A stretch of DNA of 64,000 bases from Peromyscus leucopus (lineage: Eukaryota; Chordata; Mammalia; Rodentia; Cricetidae), in NCBI RefSeq assembly GCF_004664715.2, contig NC_051073.1, forward strand, positions 60,745,379-60,809,378. The letters run 5' to 3'. The notes under the pieces were generated by a model. The model saw only the letters and a list, made by a program, of their open reading frames with translations, searched no databases and had not been told where the DNA came from. The translations under genes and the position numbers were made by a program. How positions within the stretch are numbered: position 1 is the first letter of the stretch; each line of letters begins with the position of its first letter. This document shows positions 47,831 to 59,858 of the stretch, in pieces.

Positions 47831-49138
47831 ACGTGAACCTGGGCCTTGGTGGATAACTTGGGTCCGACCATTCTCTGTCTTATAACCATCTTTTCCTGCT
47901 GGATCCAAATGATATGTCCTAGTCCCTGTTTCTCTAAGCCACCCCCCGCCCCCAGGTGCCATGTCTTCACCCCTGTACACCATTGCCCAAGCAGCTTGTC
48001 ATTTTAGATTAGGGCGATTGATGTCAGTTAAGCTTCCCGTCCTGTCAAGAGAGCAGAAAGAAACAGCATTTTTGCAGCGCTCATCTTTTTCTGCAAACGG
48101 TAGCCGAGTTGGGGAACCACCCTTCAACAATGTCTTCCTTGTCTTTTGATTTTTTAATTAACCTGCACTGGTCAATGGAGACTCCCAGCAGTTGTTGAGA
48201 GTTGGGCAGCTCCTCTCCATTCATAGGCCTGATTTTTGTGAAGGGAGAGGTGATTCGATGCTTAGTTGAGGGCCATAGGTGGTGTAAAGTATTGTTAATA
48301 CCTACAGGGAAACTCTCCCACTGAGTTAAAACAGAAACAACTTCTGGAAGCTGCTTTCATCCGCTGATCCCACTCACTACTTTTTCTAGGAGTTTCTTCA
48401 TAAAAGTACCTTGCTATCAGTGCTCATGAAACCAAGCGTCTCCTTAAATAAGTTACTATTTATGTAATGTAATAAAATAAGTATTGATTCCATGAAGTAT
48501 TTATGAAGCATCTACAAGGTTGTATTGAAGTTTACCACACTAACGTAAAGAGACAAAAGTCTTCAATCTCCTAGAGATTACACAGAAGGAGCCAGACACG
48601 AATAAATATGCATTAGTTGGTGAAAAGTGGTATCAATTAGAAAATTATTATAATAGCCTAGGTCATGATGATAGTGATTTAGGCCAGTGTGATGATAATT
48701 GAAGTGATGAATGCTGAATTGTGAGAATATTTTAGAGTTCATAAAATGTTTAGATAGAGCATTAGATTTTAATGGAAGGCAAAAGAGACATTGTGACATT
48801 TGGAAGAACAAGTTGTAAAGAAAGAAGTGATTCTGAAGGCAGAAGTCAGGACTTGTATGTTCAGTTTGAAATCCTTTTTAGAAATCCAAGTGGAGATATT
48901 CAATAGACAATTAAATTTAGACCCTGAGGTTCAGGAAGACTGGAAGGCTAGAGAGAGAGAGATTTGAGAGCATCCAGATGATTATAGGATTTAAAATCAC
49001 AAGGCCCCCCAAAACTGAGAGAAAATGAGCAATTGTTGAATGCTCATCCCTTACTGCTCTCCAAGATGGTAAAGCCATCCTGTGGCCTTGTTTTTCCTGA
49101 CATCCTTAAAGAACAAGTCAGGGAGGAAGGAGCAGGTT
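47831..49138. other. Upstream flank of Hacd2, nothing recognised
   Basis: Single-copy-looking sequence next to the promoter. No repeat or exon seen. It could hold a divergent noncoding transcript, but nothing in the sequence proves one. Confidence 0.5.
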
Positions 49139-49290
49139 TGGTTTTCAGCAAACACATGGTGGTTCACAACCATCCCTAACTTTAGTTTCAGGGGATCCAT
49201 TGCCCTCATCTGTCCTCTGAAAGCACCAGGCACACACCTGGAACATATACATACATGCAGGCAAAACACTCCTAAAATAAATCCCAAAAC
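49139..49290 (+). repeat. B3 SINE, 5' truncated
   Basis: TTTTCAGCAAACACATGGTG, GGGATCCATTGCCCTC and CATACATGCAGGCAAAACAC. Confidence 0.85.
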
Positions 49291-50300
49291 AAAAACAGCA
49301 ATAACAAAAACAAATAGGTAGATCAAAATTGCACCACAATCTTTCCACTTTTCTCATAAAGGAATAAACTATTTTGCAAAACAATCATTCACCTAAAAGC
49401 TTCTCTCATTCATTTAATTGATTCTCTTTCCAATATAATATCCTTAATAGGGAAGTAGGAGGCACAAATATATAAAATTGGAAATCAACTTAAAACTCAG
49501 TATATCTTCTTGTAGTCATTTATATCCAACCCCATCAGTTCTGCAAAATATAGTGATCTTTTCTAAGTACAAATTCTTTCACATCTACTACTTTTCTCAT
49601 CCTTTCCCCTTGTGACATTTAAATGCTTCCTAATGACAGTTAAGATACAGTGTAAAAAGTTCAATGTGATCTTCAATACTCTGAATAGTCTGTTTATTCT
49701 CTACCTGCCCCTTTGGCCTTGTTACCGGAGCCTTAGGTAGTAAGCCCTGGATCAAGTGCCAATATTCTATTCACAGCCACTCATTCCAATACACACCTGA
49801 TGATAACGAGTAATTGTGAAGAGCAGAGAAAAGAGATTTAATCGGTGCAACTACATTGGGAAATACAGATCAATGGGTGCAGTGACTCCAATTCACTTTT
49901 GGAGCACTGACACAGGCCTTAGGTATAAACAGAAGAAGAACTGGAACATGGGGCAAGAGGTATTCATGGGTAAGCAGTCTTGGCCAATGTGTGATCGTTA
50001 TCTCAGTTCTAGTTCTGTAAAGTTGCTGGAAGAAGTCTCATCTTTTTAGAAGATAAGCTGGTTCCTATGAGAGGATTGTTCCTGGTTGAGGGTACTCTTG
50101 TGGTAGGATGATCTGTCTGCAAGGCTCCGCTCTTCCTGGATCCACAGTGACTACAGTATTGGGACAATGACTGGAGACCTTCAGGTACTTTGAGGGTTTC
50201 TGGAACATGAGATTGTAAAAATCTGACAGTAAAATACACAGTTACCATTCTTGTTGCCACTTTAGTTTTAAAGGTACTGAGACAGGTATTCCTATGTGTC

Positions 50301-50414
50301 TTAATTACTGTCCTATTGCAGTGAAGAGACATGACCATGACCAAGGCAACTCTAATTGGAGGCTTGCTTCATGGCACTGGAGCAGTAGCTGAGAGCTAGA
50401 TCCTGATTCATGAG

Positions 50415-50477
<63 letters not shown>

Positions 50478-50665
50478 CAGAGACAGACAGAGACTGACTC
50501 TGGGCTTGGCATAGGCTTTTGAAATCCCACCCCCAGTGACACACTTCCTTCAACAAGGCCATAGCTCTTAATCCTTCTAATCCTTTTAAATAATGTCACT
50601 CCCTGGTGACTAAGCATCCAAATATATGAGTAGGGGAGGTATTCTTATTCAAACTACCACAGCAT
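50301..50665 (+). repeat. Mid-size rodent repeat, second subfamily, with (AG)n
   Basis: TTAATTACTGTCCTATTGC, AGAGACATGACCATGACC, then an AG/ACAG tract at 50418-50494, then CACCCCCAGTGACACACTTC and TTATTCAAACTACCACAG. Confidence 0.8.
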
Positions 50666-51467
50666 TATTTAGGTAGACATTCTTTGATTTATTAATCTAC
50701 CCATGAGCAAACTGAAGCAGGTAACTGACCCAAAGTAAAGGAGACAGATAAAAAAAAATGAAGGCAGACATGTTGGGGTTTTTATCCTGTTTTTAGTTAC
50801 CTCGTGGCCCCATGTGGGGAGCTTTTTAGCAAAAGCCGTTGTTGTTGAATGTCTGTTTCACACCCTGCTCTGCCTAGCCATAGTGTCTTTATCTTAGTTC
50901 CTCTGGTGTGCAAGCTTCCTTTTGGCCAAAACAACTTCTCTCATGCTATTCCATCTGCCTAGCACAGCCTTTGTCCCTGTCTTCATAGCCAAATTCTTCA
51001 GTAACACCCTCAAGGGACGTTTCCTCGAATTTCTGGAATGAATTAATCTCCCAGCTGCGGTGTCTACCTACTTCTCATGATATATACCAAAGCAATATCA
51101 CACTTATTCATATGGATACACTCTCCCACTACACTACAAGTTTTAGAAGACAAAAAGAGTGATATATTTTGTTGGTGGGAGCTCATTTGAGTTTTTCTAT
51201 GTTTCTCTTTTGTTGCCCAACACACCAACCTGTCAAGATGATACAGTTTGGTTTAATCTTGATTTTACTAATCAAAGTAATTACTTGAAGACTTAGGACT
51301 ATGATCATGGCCCTAATATGAAATTGACTTATAGATGCATAGATAGTGTTTGTAGTTTTTGCTTGGATTGCTAAAAATAATGCAGTCTTGAGTGTTTTGG
51401 TAACCACCCTCTCTTCTATGTGTACAGATACTGTTACTAGGAAAAAAAGCAAACAGACATGGTTGTA

Positions 51468-51830
51468 TTAGTTATTTTTATGTTGTTGTGACAAAACAGC
51501 TAACAACTATATGAGGAAAGATTTATTTTGGCCCCCAGTTTCAGAGGGCCTTAGTCCACAGTGGTGGAGAAGATATGGCAGGTTTCATGGTAATGGGAGC
51601 ATGTGGTAAAGACTTCTCATCTTACAAGGGACCAGGAAGCGTTGTGGACCTGGAACTAAAGGCGGGGCCATAACCTTCAAAGGCCCACCTCTAGAAACCT
51701 TCTTTAGCTTCTAGGCCACACCTCCTAAAGGCTCAACAACCCCACAAAACATTAGACCTAGGCAGGGGACAAGTATTCAAAACATAAACTTATGGGGGAC
51801 ATTTCAAACTAAAACCATAACATTCTTCTC
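51468..51830 (+). repeat. Mid-size rodent repeat, second subfamily
   Basis: TATTAGTTATTTTTATGTTG, TTAGTCCACAGTGGTGG, GGCCACACCTCCTAAAGGC and TTATGGGGGACATTTCAAAC. Confidence 0.8.
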
Positions 51831-52335
51831 CTGATGCCCATAGGCTCATGGCTATGTACCACATCATGGTACAAATTTCATTTAGTCTAACTGTAAGAGT
51901 TCCAAAGTCTTAACACACTGTCCAAAATTCCAAAGTCTCTTCTGGGACTCAAGGCAAACTCTTGACTATAACCCTTATAAAATAAGATTTAAAAGTTACA
52001 TACCTCCAGGATAAGTTGGTATAGAGTAAATAGTCCTTCTTCAAAGAGAGGAATGGGATGATAGCCAGGAGGCCTGGGCCAACATAACATATAAATTCAG
52101 CAGGGAAAGCATTATATCTTGAGCACTATGTCTGGCACTATGTGATAGAACAACAGAACATAAGCACATTTTGGAGATCTATGTAAGTATGTTGGGGACT
52201 ACAAAGCAGTTATTACTTACTGGGAGGCAAGATAAGTCATCAAAAGCTTGCAGACAAGGTATTGAACACAGTGATAAAGAGGGGGATGAAGTGTTATAAG
52301 AAGGTGGTGGGAAGAGCTAAAGGGTAAATGGTGTG

Positions 52336-52710
52336 TGCCGTGGAATAATCCTCTGCACACTGTGAATATGTATCACTCTCACTGGTTAATAAAAAGCTGA
52401 CAGGCCAGTAGCTGGGCAGGAAGTTAGGCAGGAAAGCCAAACTGAGAATGGTGGGAAGGAGGGCAAAGTTGGGGGAGATGCCAGCCAGCTGCCAGGGGAA
52501 CAAGATGTGCTAGGGGACAGGTAAAGCCACGAGCCGTGTGGCAAAACATAGATGAATAGAAATGAGTTAATTTAAATGTAAGAGCTAGTTAGTAATAAGC
52601 CTGAGTTATCAGCCGATCATTTATAAATAATACTAAATCTCTGTGTGGTAATTTGGAAGCAGCTGCCTGGATGGGGAGCAGACAAATGGGATGAGAAACC
52701 TCTGCCTACA
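52336..52710 (+). mobile_element. Solo LTR, 375 bp, TG...CA with perfect 6-bp target duplication
   Basis: The LTR starts TGCCGTGGAATAATCC and ends TCTGCCTACA. GGTGTG flanks it at 52330-52335 and 52711-52716. Inside are GGTTAATAAAAAGCTGACAG, TAGAAATGAGTTAATTTAAA and AATCTCTGTGTGGTAATTTG, related to the LTRs at 1489 and 40609. The 6-bp duplication fits betaretrovirus-like (ERVK) integration. No internal genes remain. Confidence 0.93.
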
Positions 52711-52831
52711 GGTGTGTCTACAGAAAGCTAACCAGGGTGAGATGACAAAAATGATTTTAAGTAAATAGTGGAGTCTTGAGTGCTAGGCTGGGGAATTTAA
52801 ATTTGAACTAAGACATGATAACAAAAATTCT

Positions 52832-52986
52832 GGCCGGGCGTGGTGGCGCACGCCTTTAATCCCAGCACTCGGGAAGCAGAGCCAGGCGGATCTCTGTGAG
52901 TTCGAGCCAGCCTGGCTACAAGTGAGCTCAGAAAGCGCAAGCTACACAGAGAAACCCTGTCTCGAAAAAAAAAAAAAAAAAAAAAA
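52832..52986 (+). repeat. B1 SINE with target duplication
   Basis: GGCCGGGCGTGGTGGCGCAC onward with a long A tail; AAAAATTCTG precedes it and follows it. A few single-base losses are visible in the right half. Confidence 0.95.
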
Positions 52987-53149
52987 AAAAATTCTGTAAG
53001 TTTAAATAGTTATTGAAAATATTATCCTAAAAGAAAAATGTACTTCACATACTACTTTCTATTGCCTTTATAACAGATTACTTCACATTTAGTGGGTTAA
53101 ACAGCATGACTTACTCCCTTAAAGTTCTGGAGGTCAGAAGTACAAAACT

Positions 53150-53317
53150 AGCTGGGCAGTGGTGGTGCACACTTTCAATCCCAGCACTCGGGAGGCAGAG
53201 GCAGGTGGATCTCTGTGAGTTTGAGGCCAGCCTGGCCTACAGAGTGAGTTCCAGGAAAGGTGCCAGAGCTACACAGAGAAACCTTGTCTCAAAAACCAAA
53301 AACAAAACAAAAAAGTG
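53150..53317 (+). repeat. B1 SINE
   Basis: GCTGGGCAGTGGTGGTGCAC to AACCTTGTCTC with an A-rich tail. Confidence 0.95.
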
Positions 53318-53979
53318 CCAAATTATTAATAATGAACAAAGCTAAAGTGTCAGTAAGAGTAGTTCCTTCTGGAGGTTACAGGAGAGAATCGATTTCTTGC
53401 CTCTTGCAGCTTCTAAGAATGCTAGCATTCATTGGCTCATGGCTACCTTGCTCCAATCTCTACTTCAGCTGTTACCTGTTCTTCTGATTTTAATCTATTA
53501 GCCTGTCTCTCATAATGACTTTCATAATTACAGTAGGCCACCATAGTGTGGGGAAACAGAAATGGGAACGTTTAAAAGGGATACATTATTATGTCTATCA
53601 TATTTTATTACCAGAAAACCAAAACCCCAAAGACTGGAAAAAATGACAAGTATTTAAACCATTTTTGGACCATAAGAGATATATCCAAGATGGAGGATGA
53701 AAGTGGTGTGAGAGCTTGTAGTAGTAAAGAATGGTAAGCTGATGCTAGAATAATTATCAACTAGGAAAAGAAAAAGTCAAGATCAGTCTGAGGACAAATA
53801 TTAATATCAGTGAGACTGGGGAACTAAGGCCTGGAGGCCATGGTAACCAGAGGAAGCTGGACTTCCAGGATCCCTAAAGGCATCTTAGTGGTTCAGATGC
53901 TGGTTGGTTCCTAGCACAGACATATAAACATCCTCTGCAGGGAATTGTCTCCACTGTAGATCTTTGAAATTCACACACA

Positions 53980-54078
53980 CCATCCCTGACTTTTATGTGG
54001 ATGCTGGAGATTTGAACTTAGGTCCTCTTGATTTTGCAGCATGCATTCTCACTCCACAGAGCCATCTCTCCAGCCCTG
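53980..54078 (-). repeat. B3 SINE, partial
   Basis: GATGCTGGAGATTTGAACTT and the reversed head CAGAGCCATCTCTCCAGCC. Confidence 0.85.
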
Positions 54079-54436
54079 CTTTCCTAAGTCTTGCTCATGC
54101 TTTCAATATGAGTATTCTTACTTAATGAAGGGATTTTCATACCTTTCAGAGACTAATCTTTTATTTTACATGTGGCAAATACCTTCTATATCTTGGTTTT
54201 GTTTGGTTTGGTTTGGCTTTTTTTTTTTTTTTGCTTGTTTTATTTTATCTTTTAAATAACAAAACTTTGTTGTTATTACTGAAAACAGATCAATCTTTTC
54301 ACTCTTGGTTGATAATTTTGCTATCTAATTTTAAAATTCTCTTATCTTTGAGCTGGTAAAGTTACTCTCCTATACCAGTTTCTAAAAGTTCTAAATGTTA
54401 TCTCCATGTTGAAATTGGACAATGATTTTTGTGAAA

Positions 54437-55018
54437 TATGATCTATGGTTTGAATGCATCCCAGCTTTCCTGCACTAGAAATCTAATTCCCAGTGTAACA
54501 CTGGTGAGATGGAAGTCTCATGAGGTGGCAGAGCCAGGAAGACTCATGGGTCAACACCGTCATCTCAGGAGTGGGCTAAGAGAATGTGTGCCTAGTGAGA
54601 GGGGCTGCCTCCCCACCTCTCTTGAGTGAGATCTCTGGCCCTCCCACCTTCTGCAACAGGATGCTACAGCAAGAATGCCCTCCCCAGATGCAGGTCTCAC
54701 ATCCTTGAGCTTTTCAGCCTCCAGAACTGTAAGAAACACATCTTGGGGCAGGAATGATAGCTCAGCATTTAAGAGTGAGCCCTGCTCTTGCAGATGACCT
54801 GAGTTAGGTTCCCACCATGCTGGGCAGCTCATGACCTATAACTTCACCTCCAAGGGATGCAATGCCTCTGGCCTACACAGGCACCTGTACTCATGGGCAC
54901 ATACCACATAAGACACATAACTATACATAATTAAACATAATAATAACAAAACTTGAAAAAAAAGAAATACATCTCTATTCTCTATAAATTGCTCAGTCTC
55001 AGGTATTCTGTGATTTTT
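54437..55018 (+). mobile_element. Old MaLR-like LTR interrupted by a B3
   Basis: CTATGGTTTGAATGCATCC at the start, CTCTTGAGTGAGATCTCTGG, CAGCCTCCAGAACTGTAAG, then after the SINE AAATTGCTCAGTCTCAGGTA. This layout is that of ancient MaLR LTRs. The B3 at 54744-54961 splits it. Confidence 0.7.
54744..54961 (+). repeat. B3 SINE inserted in the MaLR-like LTR
   Basis: GGGGCAGGAATGATAGCTCA head, ACTTCACCTCCAAGGGATG body, A-rich tail. Flanks AAGAAACACATCT (54731-54743) and AAGAAATACATCT (54962-54974) differ by one base. Confidence 0.9.
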
Positions 55019-55387
55019 TTTTTCAATATGGATACCCAACCATCCTAGCAGTGATTATTAAAACGCTCATGTTTTCCCTATTGAATCTCTCTCATACCTC
55101 AGTATAATGTGGGTCTGTTTCTGGGCTCTCTGTTCTGTCCCATTGTTCTCTTGACATCACTATGCCAATATTGTGTTTTAATTATTAAAGTTTATAATAA
55201 ATCTTGATATATTATAAAGCAAGTTCTCCCAGTGCCTTGACAATTTTTGGATTTTTATATTTTCATATAAAGTTTAATCTATTTGTCAAGTTCCACAAAA
55301 ACAAACAACAAAAAAAAAACTGATGATTTTTATTGGCATTGCATATTATCATCTCTACCATACTGAGTCTTTCAATATATCAGCTTG

Positions 55388-55478
55388 GACAGGGGATATA
55401 GTTTAGTGATAATACACTGACCTAGCATAGCCAAGGCCCTGGACTTGATGCCCAGTACCACAAAAAGAAAAGTAAATT
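55388..55478 (+). repeat. ID SINE, diverged
   Basis: GGACAGGGGATATAGTTTAG and GCCAAGGCCCTGGACTTG with an A-rich end. Confidence 0.75.
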
Positions 55479-55489
55479 ATAAACAATAG

Positions 55490-55725
55490 AAGTTTATATT
55501 GGTCATACTTCTGGAGTCTAGGAATTCCAAGACTGAGGGGCTTCACCTGATGAGAAATTTCTTGCTGCACAACATGGTAGAAGGATAAGAAAGTACATGT
55601 GATATAGAGAAAAGTGGAAGAGTAAGGGTCCCAACTCGCAAAAACCCATTCTCATAATAACTAACCCATCATTTCATTAAGAAGAACTTTTATGACCTAA
55701 TCACCTTTTAAATGCCTTACCTCTT
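55490..55725 (+). repeat. Degenerate old interspersed repeat
   Basis: GGAATTCCAAGACTGAGGGG, TTCTTGCTGCACAACATGG and TTTTATGACCTAATCACC resemble a widespread old mammalian repeat. Family not named with confidence. Confidence 0.5.
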
Positions 55726-55732
55726 TAAAAAT

Positions 55733-56122
55733 TATGTATGTGTGTATGTATGTATGTATGTATGTATGAATGTATGTATGTATGTGGTATGTATAGGAAG
55801 GAGAGTGCAAGTTTTGTGGACACCAGAGGCATCAGATCTGCTGGAGCTTAAGTTACAGGCAATGTGAGCTGACCACCGTAGGTGCTGCGAACTGAATTCT
55901 GATCTTCTGTAAAAGGAGTGCACCAGTCTTTTGTTTTGCTTTGTTTTGTTTTTCAAGACAGGGTCTTTATGTAGCCTAGGCTGTCCTGGAACTTGTTCTG
56001 TAGACCAGTCTGGCCTTGAACTCACAGAGATCTGCCTGTCTCTGCCTCCTGAGTGTTGGGATTAAAGCATCACTGCTTGGCTGGGGTACACATTCTTAAC
56101 CACTGAACCATCTCTCCAGCTC
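55733..56122 (-). repeat. B3 SINE with TATG microsatellite tail, interrupted by a B1
   Basis: TATG repeats at 55733-55795, GAGCTTAAGTTACAGGC body to about 55928, a B1, then the rest of the B3 head (TTCTTAACCACTGAACCATC) to 56122. Confidence 0.85.
55929..56085 (-). repeat. B1 SINE inserted in the B3
   Basis: GTTTTTCAAGACAGGGTCTT, GTCTGGCCTTGAACTCACAG and AAGCATCACTGCTTGGCTGG. Same orientation as the host SINE. Confidence 0.9.
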
Positions 56123-57377
56123 CCAAAGTCTCACCTCTTAGCACTGTTACAATGACAATATCATTTCAACCTGAGCTTTGAAAAAGACAGTCAAACCACA
56201 GCAATGTTAGTTTCTTTCAGGTATGATATACTTGAAATCATACTATATGTAGCCTTCTCCAACTTACCCTGTGTTTTGTGTCATATGGTCATCATTCTGA
56301 CTGCATATTACATAGATGTGGTAAGACGCCAAACAAAGCAAAGAACCCTCTTCCTTATTTTTTTTGCCTTCCCCCAAAAGGGCAAGTTTCTGCATAAAAG
56401 TTGTCATGTGCAAGGTAGATTTCCAGGTTTCTAAACAATGGGGGCTAACTCTGCTTAGTTAGAGAGAAAGACTTTATCAAAAGGACATGGGCTAGCTCAT
56501 AGAGTTGATGGGAAAGCTGAAGGATGAGTTTCAGGACATGGACAGGAACCACGGGAAATGAAGCAGCCATAAATAGAGACCAAATCAATGCACAGGAAGA
56601 ATGTGGTTGGTATCCACGTTTCTGTCACTGGCACAGCCACCACTGGACATTGGATGCCACCCTTAGTGCTTCTCCTGTTCACCCTGGAAGATTCCAGATT
56701 GCCATTTTCTCCCCTGTGTTACTCCAGTGTCAGTAGTTTTACGTAGTGTCAGCTGACTGGAAGATCACATGTTCAAATGCTACAGATGAAGGAACCAGGG
56801 AAGGGACTGTTTGGCTACACTAAAGGCTTGTTATGGGCACACGCTCCAAATAGCAAGTGTGTGGTAAGCTGGCCCCGATAAAATAAACCGAGCATCATGG
56901 GGAAGATCAAAATTAAGCATATCTGGCTCCTGCCTATCCAAGAGGAAGAGAATTGGGCAATATAATTCCTTAAGATCTGGAGGACCTTGCCTTTGCTTGG
57001 AACATGAGGTTGGGCAGTCACTGAAGTGAGAAAGAGCTTGGGCTGCTCCTTCTTTTGCTTGGCAGAAAACTGTTCTTACTCCTGTCTAGTTTTCTTTGCC
57101 TGTGGGTGAGGATAGGGAGGGAGAGGAATCCTGTGGTATGGGACAGGCAGCTATTGTCCATCCAAGAGGCTAGGAAAGGACCTCAGTGTCACTGTCCACC
57201 TGCGTATCAGGAGAGGGTCTACCATGGTGTGTTTTGGGCTGCTTGGTCAAACCACGAAGACAGCTACCATTTAGACTTGCAGTGAGTTGGAGATCTCGCT
57301 TCTCTAAAACCTTATGGGAAGGAGTGTCGGTGACAGGGTTGACTCCTAAGTTCACCCTAAACTTCCGGTGAGCTGGT
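56123..57377. other. Intergenic stretch, nothing recognised
   Basis: No SINE, LTR or exon recognised. Confidence 0.5.
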
Positions 57378-57750
57378 CCTTTGTTATGGTTTGGATCTGG
57401 TTTGTCCTGTCTGAAACTCGTGTACCTGACTGTCACTGTAGCAGTGAGCCAATTAGGTTGTTGAGAGATTAATGACTTTTTACAGGAATTGGGTTCACTT
57501 TCAGAGAGCAGAGGTTTTCAAAGAGATCCCAGTTTTCTTCCACACATGCCTACTTGTCCTCCCCTTCCTCCAATAAGATGCTCAGAATCATGAACCAAAT
57601 AAGCTCCTTTCTTTTATATAAACTACCCAGTTGGATATTCTGTTATAGCTGCTGTGTCTTCCTTACCATGATAGACTCTATCTCTCCATAACCATAAGCC
57701 AAAAGAAACTCATGCTCTCTAAATTGTATCAGGATATTTAGTTACAGCAC
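57378..57750 (+). mobile_element. MaLR-like LTR, diverged
   Basis: TTATGGTTTGGATCTGGTTT at the start and ATAAACTACCCAGTTGGATA near 57620, followed by TTCTGTTATAGCTGCTG. Strong decay; a second rodent repeat tail may follow at 57660. Confidence 0.6.
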
Positions 57751-57778
57751 AGAAAATTCCCCCACTTGGAGCACACGC

Positions 57779-57780
57779 AT

Positions 57781-57832
<52 letters not shown>
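57779..57832 (+). repeat. (CA)n microsatellite
   Basis: About 25 CA units after GCACACGCATGCA. Confidence 0.96.
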
Positions 57833-57837
<5 letters not shown>

Positions 57838-57891
57838 GTTATAGGAGAGAAACACATTTCAAATGTAACTTGTTCATGCTTCTATCTAGAA

Positions 57892-57960
57892 CAGTGGTTC
57901 TCAACCTATGGGTCGCAAACCCCTTGGCAAACCTCAACCTCCTAAAATAGTTACATAAAA
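57892..57960 (-). mobile_element. hAT-type (URR1-like) terminal fragment
   Basis: CAGTGGTTCTCAACCTATGG then GGTCGCAAACCCCTTGG, the reversed 3' end of the element, cut off after about 70 bases. Confidence 0.75.
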
Positions 57961-57982
57961 GGTAAGGACTCCCTCTCTAGAC

Positions 57983-58207
57983 CAATGGTTCTCAATCTTC
58001 CTAATGCTGTGAACTTTTAATACAGTTCCTCATGTTGTGGTAATCCCAATCATAAAATTATTTTTGTTGTTATTTCATAGCTATAATCTTGCTACTGTTA
58101 CAAACTGCAATGTAACTGCCTGTGTTTTCCAGTGGTCTTAGGTGACCCCTGTGAAAGGGTCCTTTGACCTCCAAAAAGGGTTGTGGCCCACAGGTTGAGA
58201 ACTGCTG
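57983..58207 (+). mobile_element. hAT-type nonautonomous element (URR1-like)
   Basis: CAATGGTTCTCAATCTTCC at one end and GGTTGAGAACTGCTG at the other, with TTTCATAGCTATAATCTTGC in the middle. Opposite orientation to the fragment just before it. Confidence 0.88.
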
Positions 58208-58721
58208 ATATAGCACATTGACACTGTTTTTCAGAGTTGCTTGATATTTTGATTTTGTAATCATCAGTGCAGCCAATGCTGCACTTTATCAAGGCATAGT
58301 AGAAAACTGCAGAGGGAGGCATGCTTAGGGTCTTCTGAAGCGTTGTTGGAAATCCTGTCCTAATCTCCAGCTAAAATTCATTTAATGATCTATTTTAGAA
58401 GAGGAAATGCAAGTTAGCAACTCAAGTAGCAATTTTAAAAACCAAGCTTTCTAACAGAATACATTCTAAAACTATACTAATTTAATAGTTATGTGTTGAG
58501 GGATGATAATAGAAAAATGTCACAAGTTTTTTTGACCCGATTAAACTATTATGCTTTTGTAAGAGCAGAAAGCTGTCTGTACAGTAAATCACTGCAGTTT
58601 ATGACAAGCAGTTGTCTTGTTACTAGTGCAGTAGTGGGCTCATCTTGCCTGGCTGCACACAGGGCCCAGGGCTGAGTGACACCGTTTGTGACGGTTCTCC
58701 CAGGCACCTCCCTTGGCTTCT

Positions 58722-58804
58722 TAAATGAGGATGCTGGGGTTTGAACTTAAGTTCTCATGATTTCAAAGCAAGCACTTTTCTGACTGAACGATCTCTTTAG
58801 CCCC
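58722..58804 (-). repeat. B3 SINE, partial
   Basis: GGATGCTGGGGTTTGAACTT and a diverged reversed head ACGATCTCTTTAGCCCC. Confidence 0.75.
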
Positions 58805-59264
58805 ATCTTGACATCTGAAAACAAAATAAAACCATCAAGGGCCCCATGTTTTCATTTTGTACATGAGCCTACATGTTCTGTATCCAGTCCTGCAAGGCAG
58901 TCAGAGTTCTAGCAGGCACCCAGTGGGAGAAGGCTAGAGTTCAAGGTTCAGTGTGCAACCTTTCCCCCAGTCCCCATGTTTCCTCTGTGGTCCCTTTGCC
59001 CCTTCAGTGACTACTGTCTGCCAGTCCACAGCCTTTCTCTGTCCCCTTTTCTGCCACAGTTGGGGAGGGGACTGCCATCTGCCATATGAGCAAGAGGTGG
59101 TAATGTCCACTGTCCCTGCTTTTATAATTCTGTGGTTAAAATCACTTTGCTTTCTGGAGTGTGTGTGTGTTTCTTTCTCTGTAGACAACGCAGAGCAGAA
59201 ATTTTGTTCTAATTCCCAGTCTGTCTATCCTGTAATTTTGTTATCAACAGAAATCTACAATTCA

Positions 59265-59560
59265 GGGAGCTGGAGAGAGGCCTCAGTCATAAAGTGCTTG
59301 CTCCAAAAGCAAGAGAACCTGAGTCAGGTGTCCCACCACCCTAACAAAAAAGCAGGATGTAGTGATGTGGACTTACCATCCCAGCTCTGAGGAAGCAGAG
59401 ACAGGTGAAGCCCCGTAGATTGCTGGGCAACAGGTCTAGCCAGTCAGTGAACTCCAGATTCAGTGAGCCATTCTGCCCCCCAAATAAGGTGGAGAGCCAT
59501 TTGAAGGAGATACATAATACCAACCTCTGGTCTCTATACACGTGTACACACACATATATA
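59265..59560 (+). repeat. Composite SINE (B2-like head, B1-like middle, B3-like end)
   Basis: GGAGCTGGAGAGAGGCCTCA, then GTAGTGATGTGGACTTACC, CAGTGAACTCCAGATTCAG and CAACCTCTGGTCTCTATACA. Same order as at 17830. Confidence 0.75.
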
Positions 59561-59784
59561 TGAATTTCTATGCATACAGAATTCTAGGTTAGTTTATGGT
59601 TCTCCACTGGCTTTACCTTTAAGTCTAGAGTTTGACTGGTTTATAGATAGAAAAAGGCTGAAGAAAGTAGAAACAAAAGCAAAAAGTTACTTTAAAAAAA
59701 ACTTAGGGAGAAGAAGACTGAGCAACAAAAACTAATGGATTGCTTAACATTGGTTTACTTTAGGTACATTTTAATTAATTAATC

Positions 59785-59858
59785 GTTCTGGGGTTTGAAC
59801 CCCAAACCTTGCACATGTTAGATAAGTGCTCTACCATGGGGCTACATCCCCAGCTCAA
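59785..59858 (-). repeat. ID SINE
   Basis: GGGGTTTGAACCCCAAACC and GGGGCTACATCCCCAGCTC, the reversed ID core. Confidence 0.8.

Noticed and set aside
46963..47970. 335-codon open frame on the minus strand across the CpG island
   Set aside because: It opens at a GTG, is Arg/Gly/Pro-rich and lies in a different frame from Hacd2 exon 1. GC-rich sequence lacks stops, so long frames are expected here.
58953..59390. 145-codon frame on the plus strand
   Set aside because: No domain recognised, and its end runs into a composite SINE.
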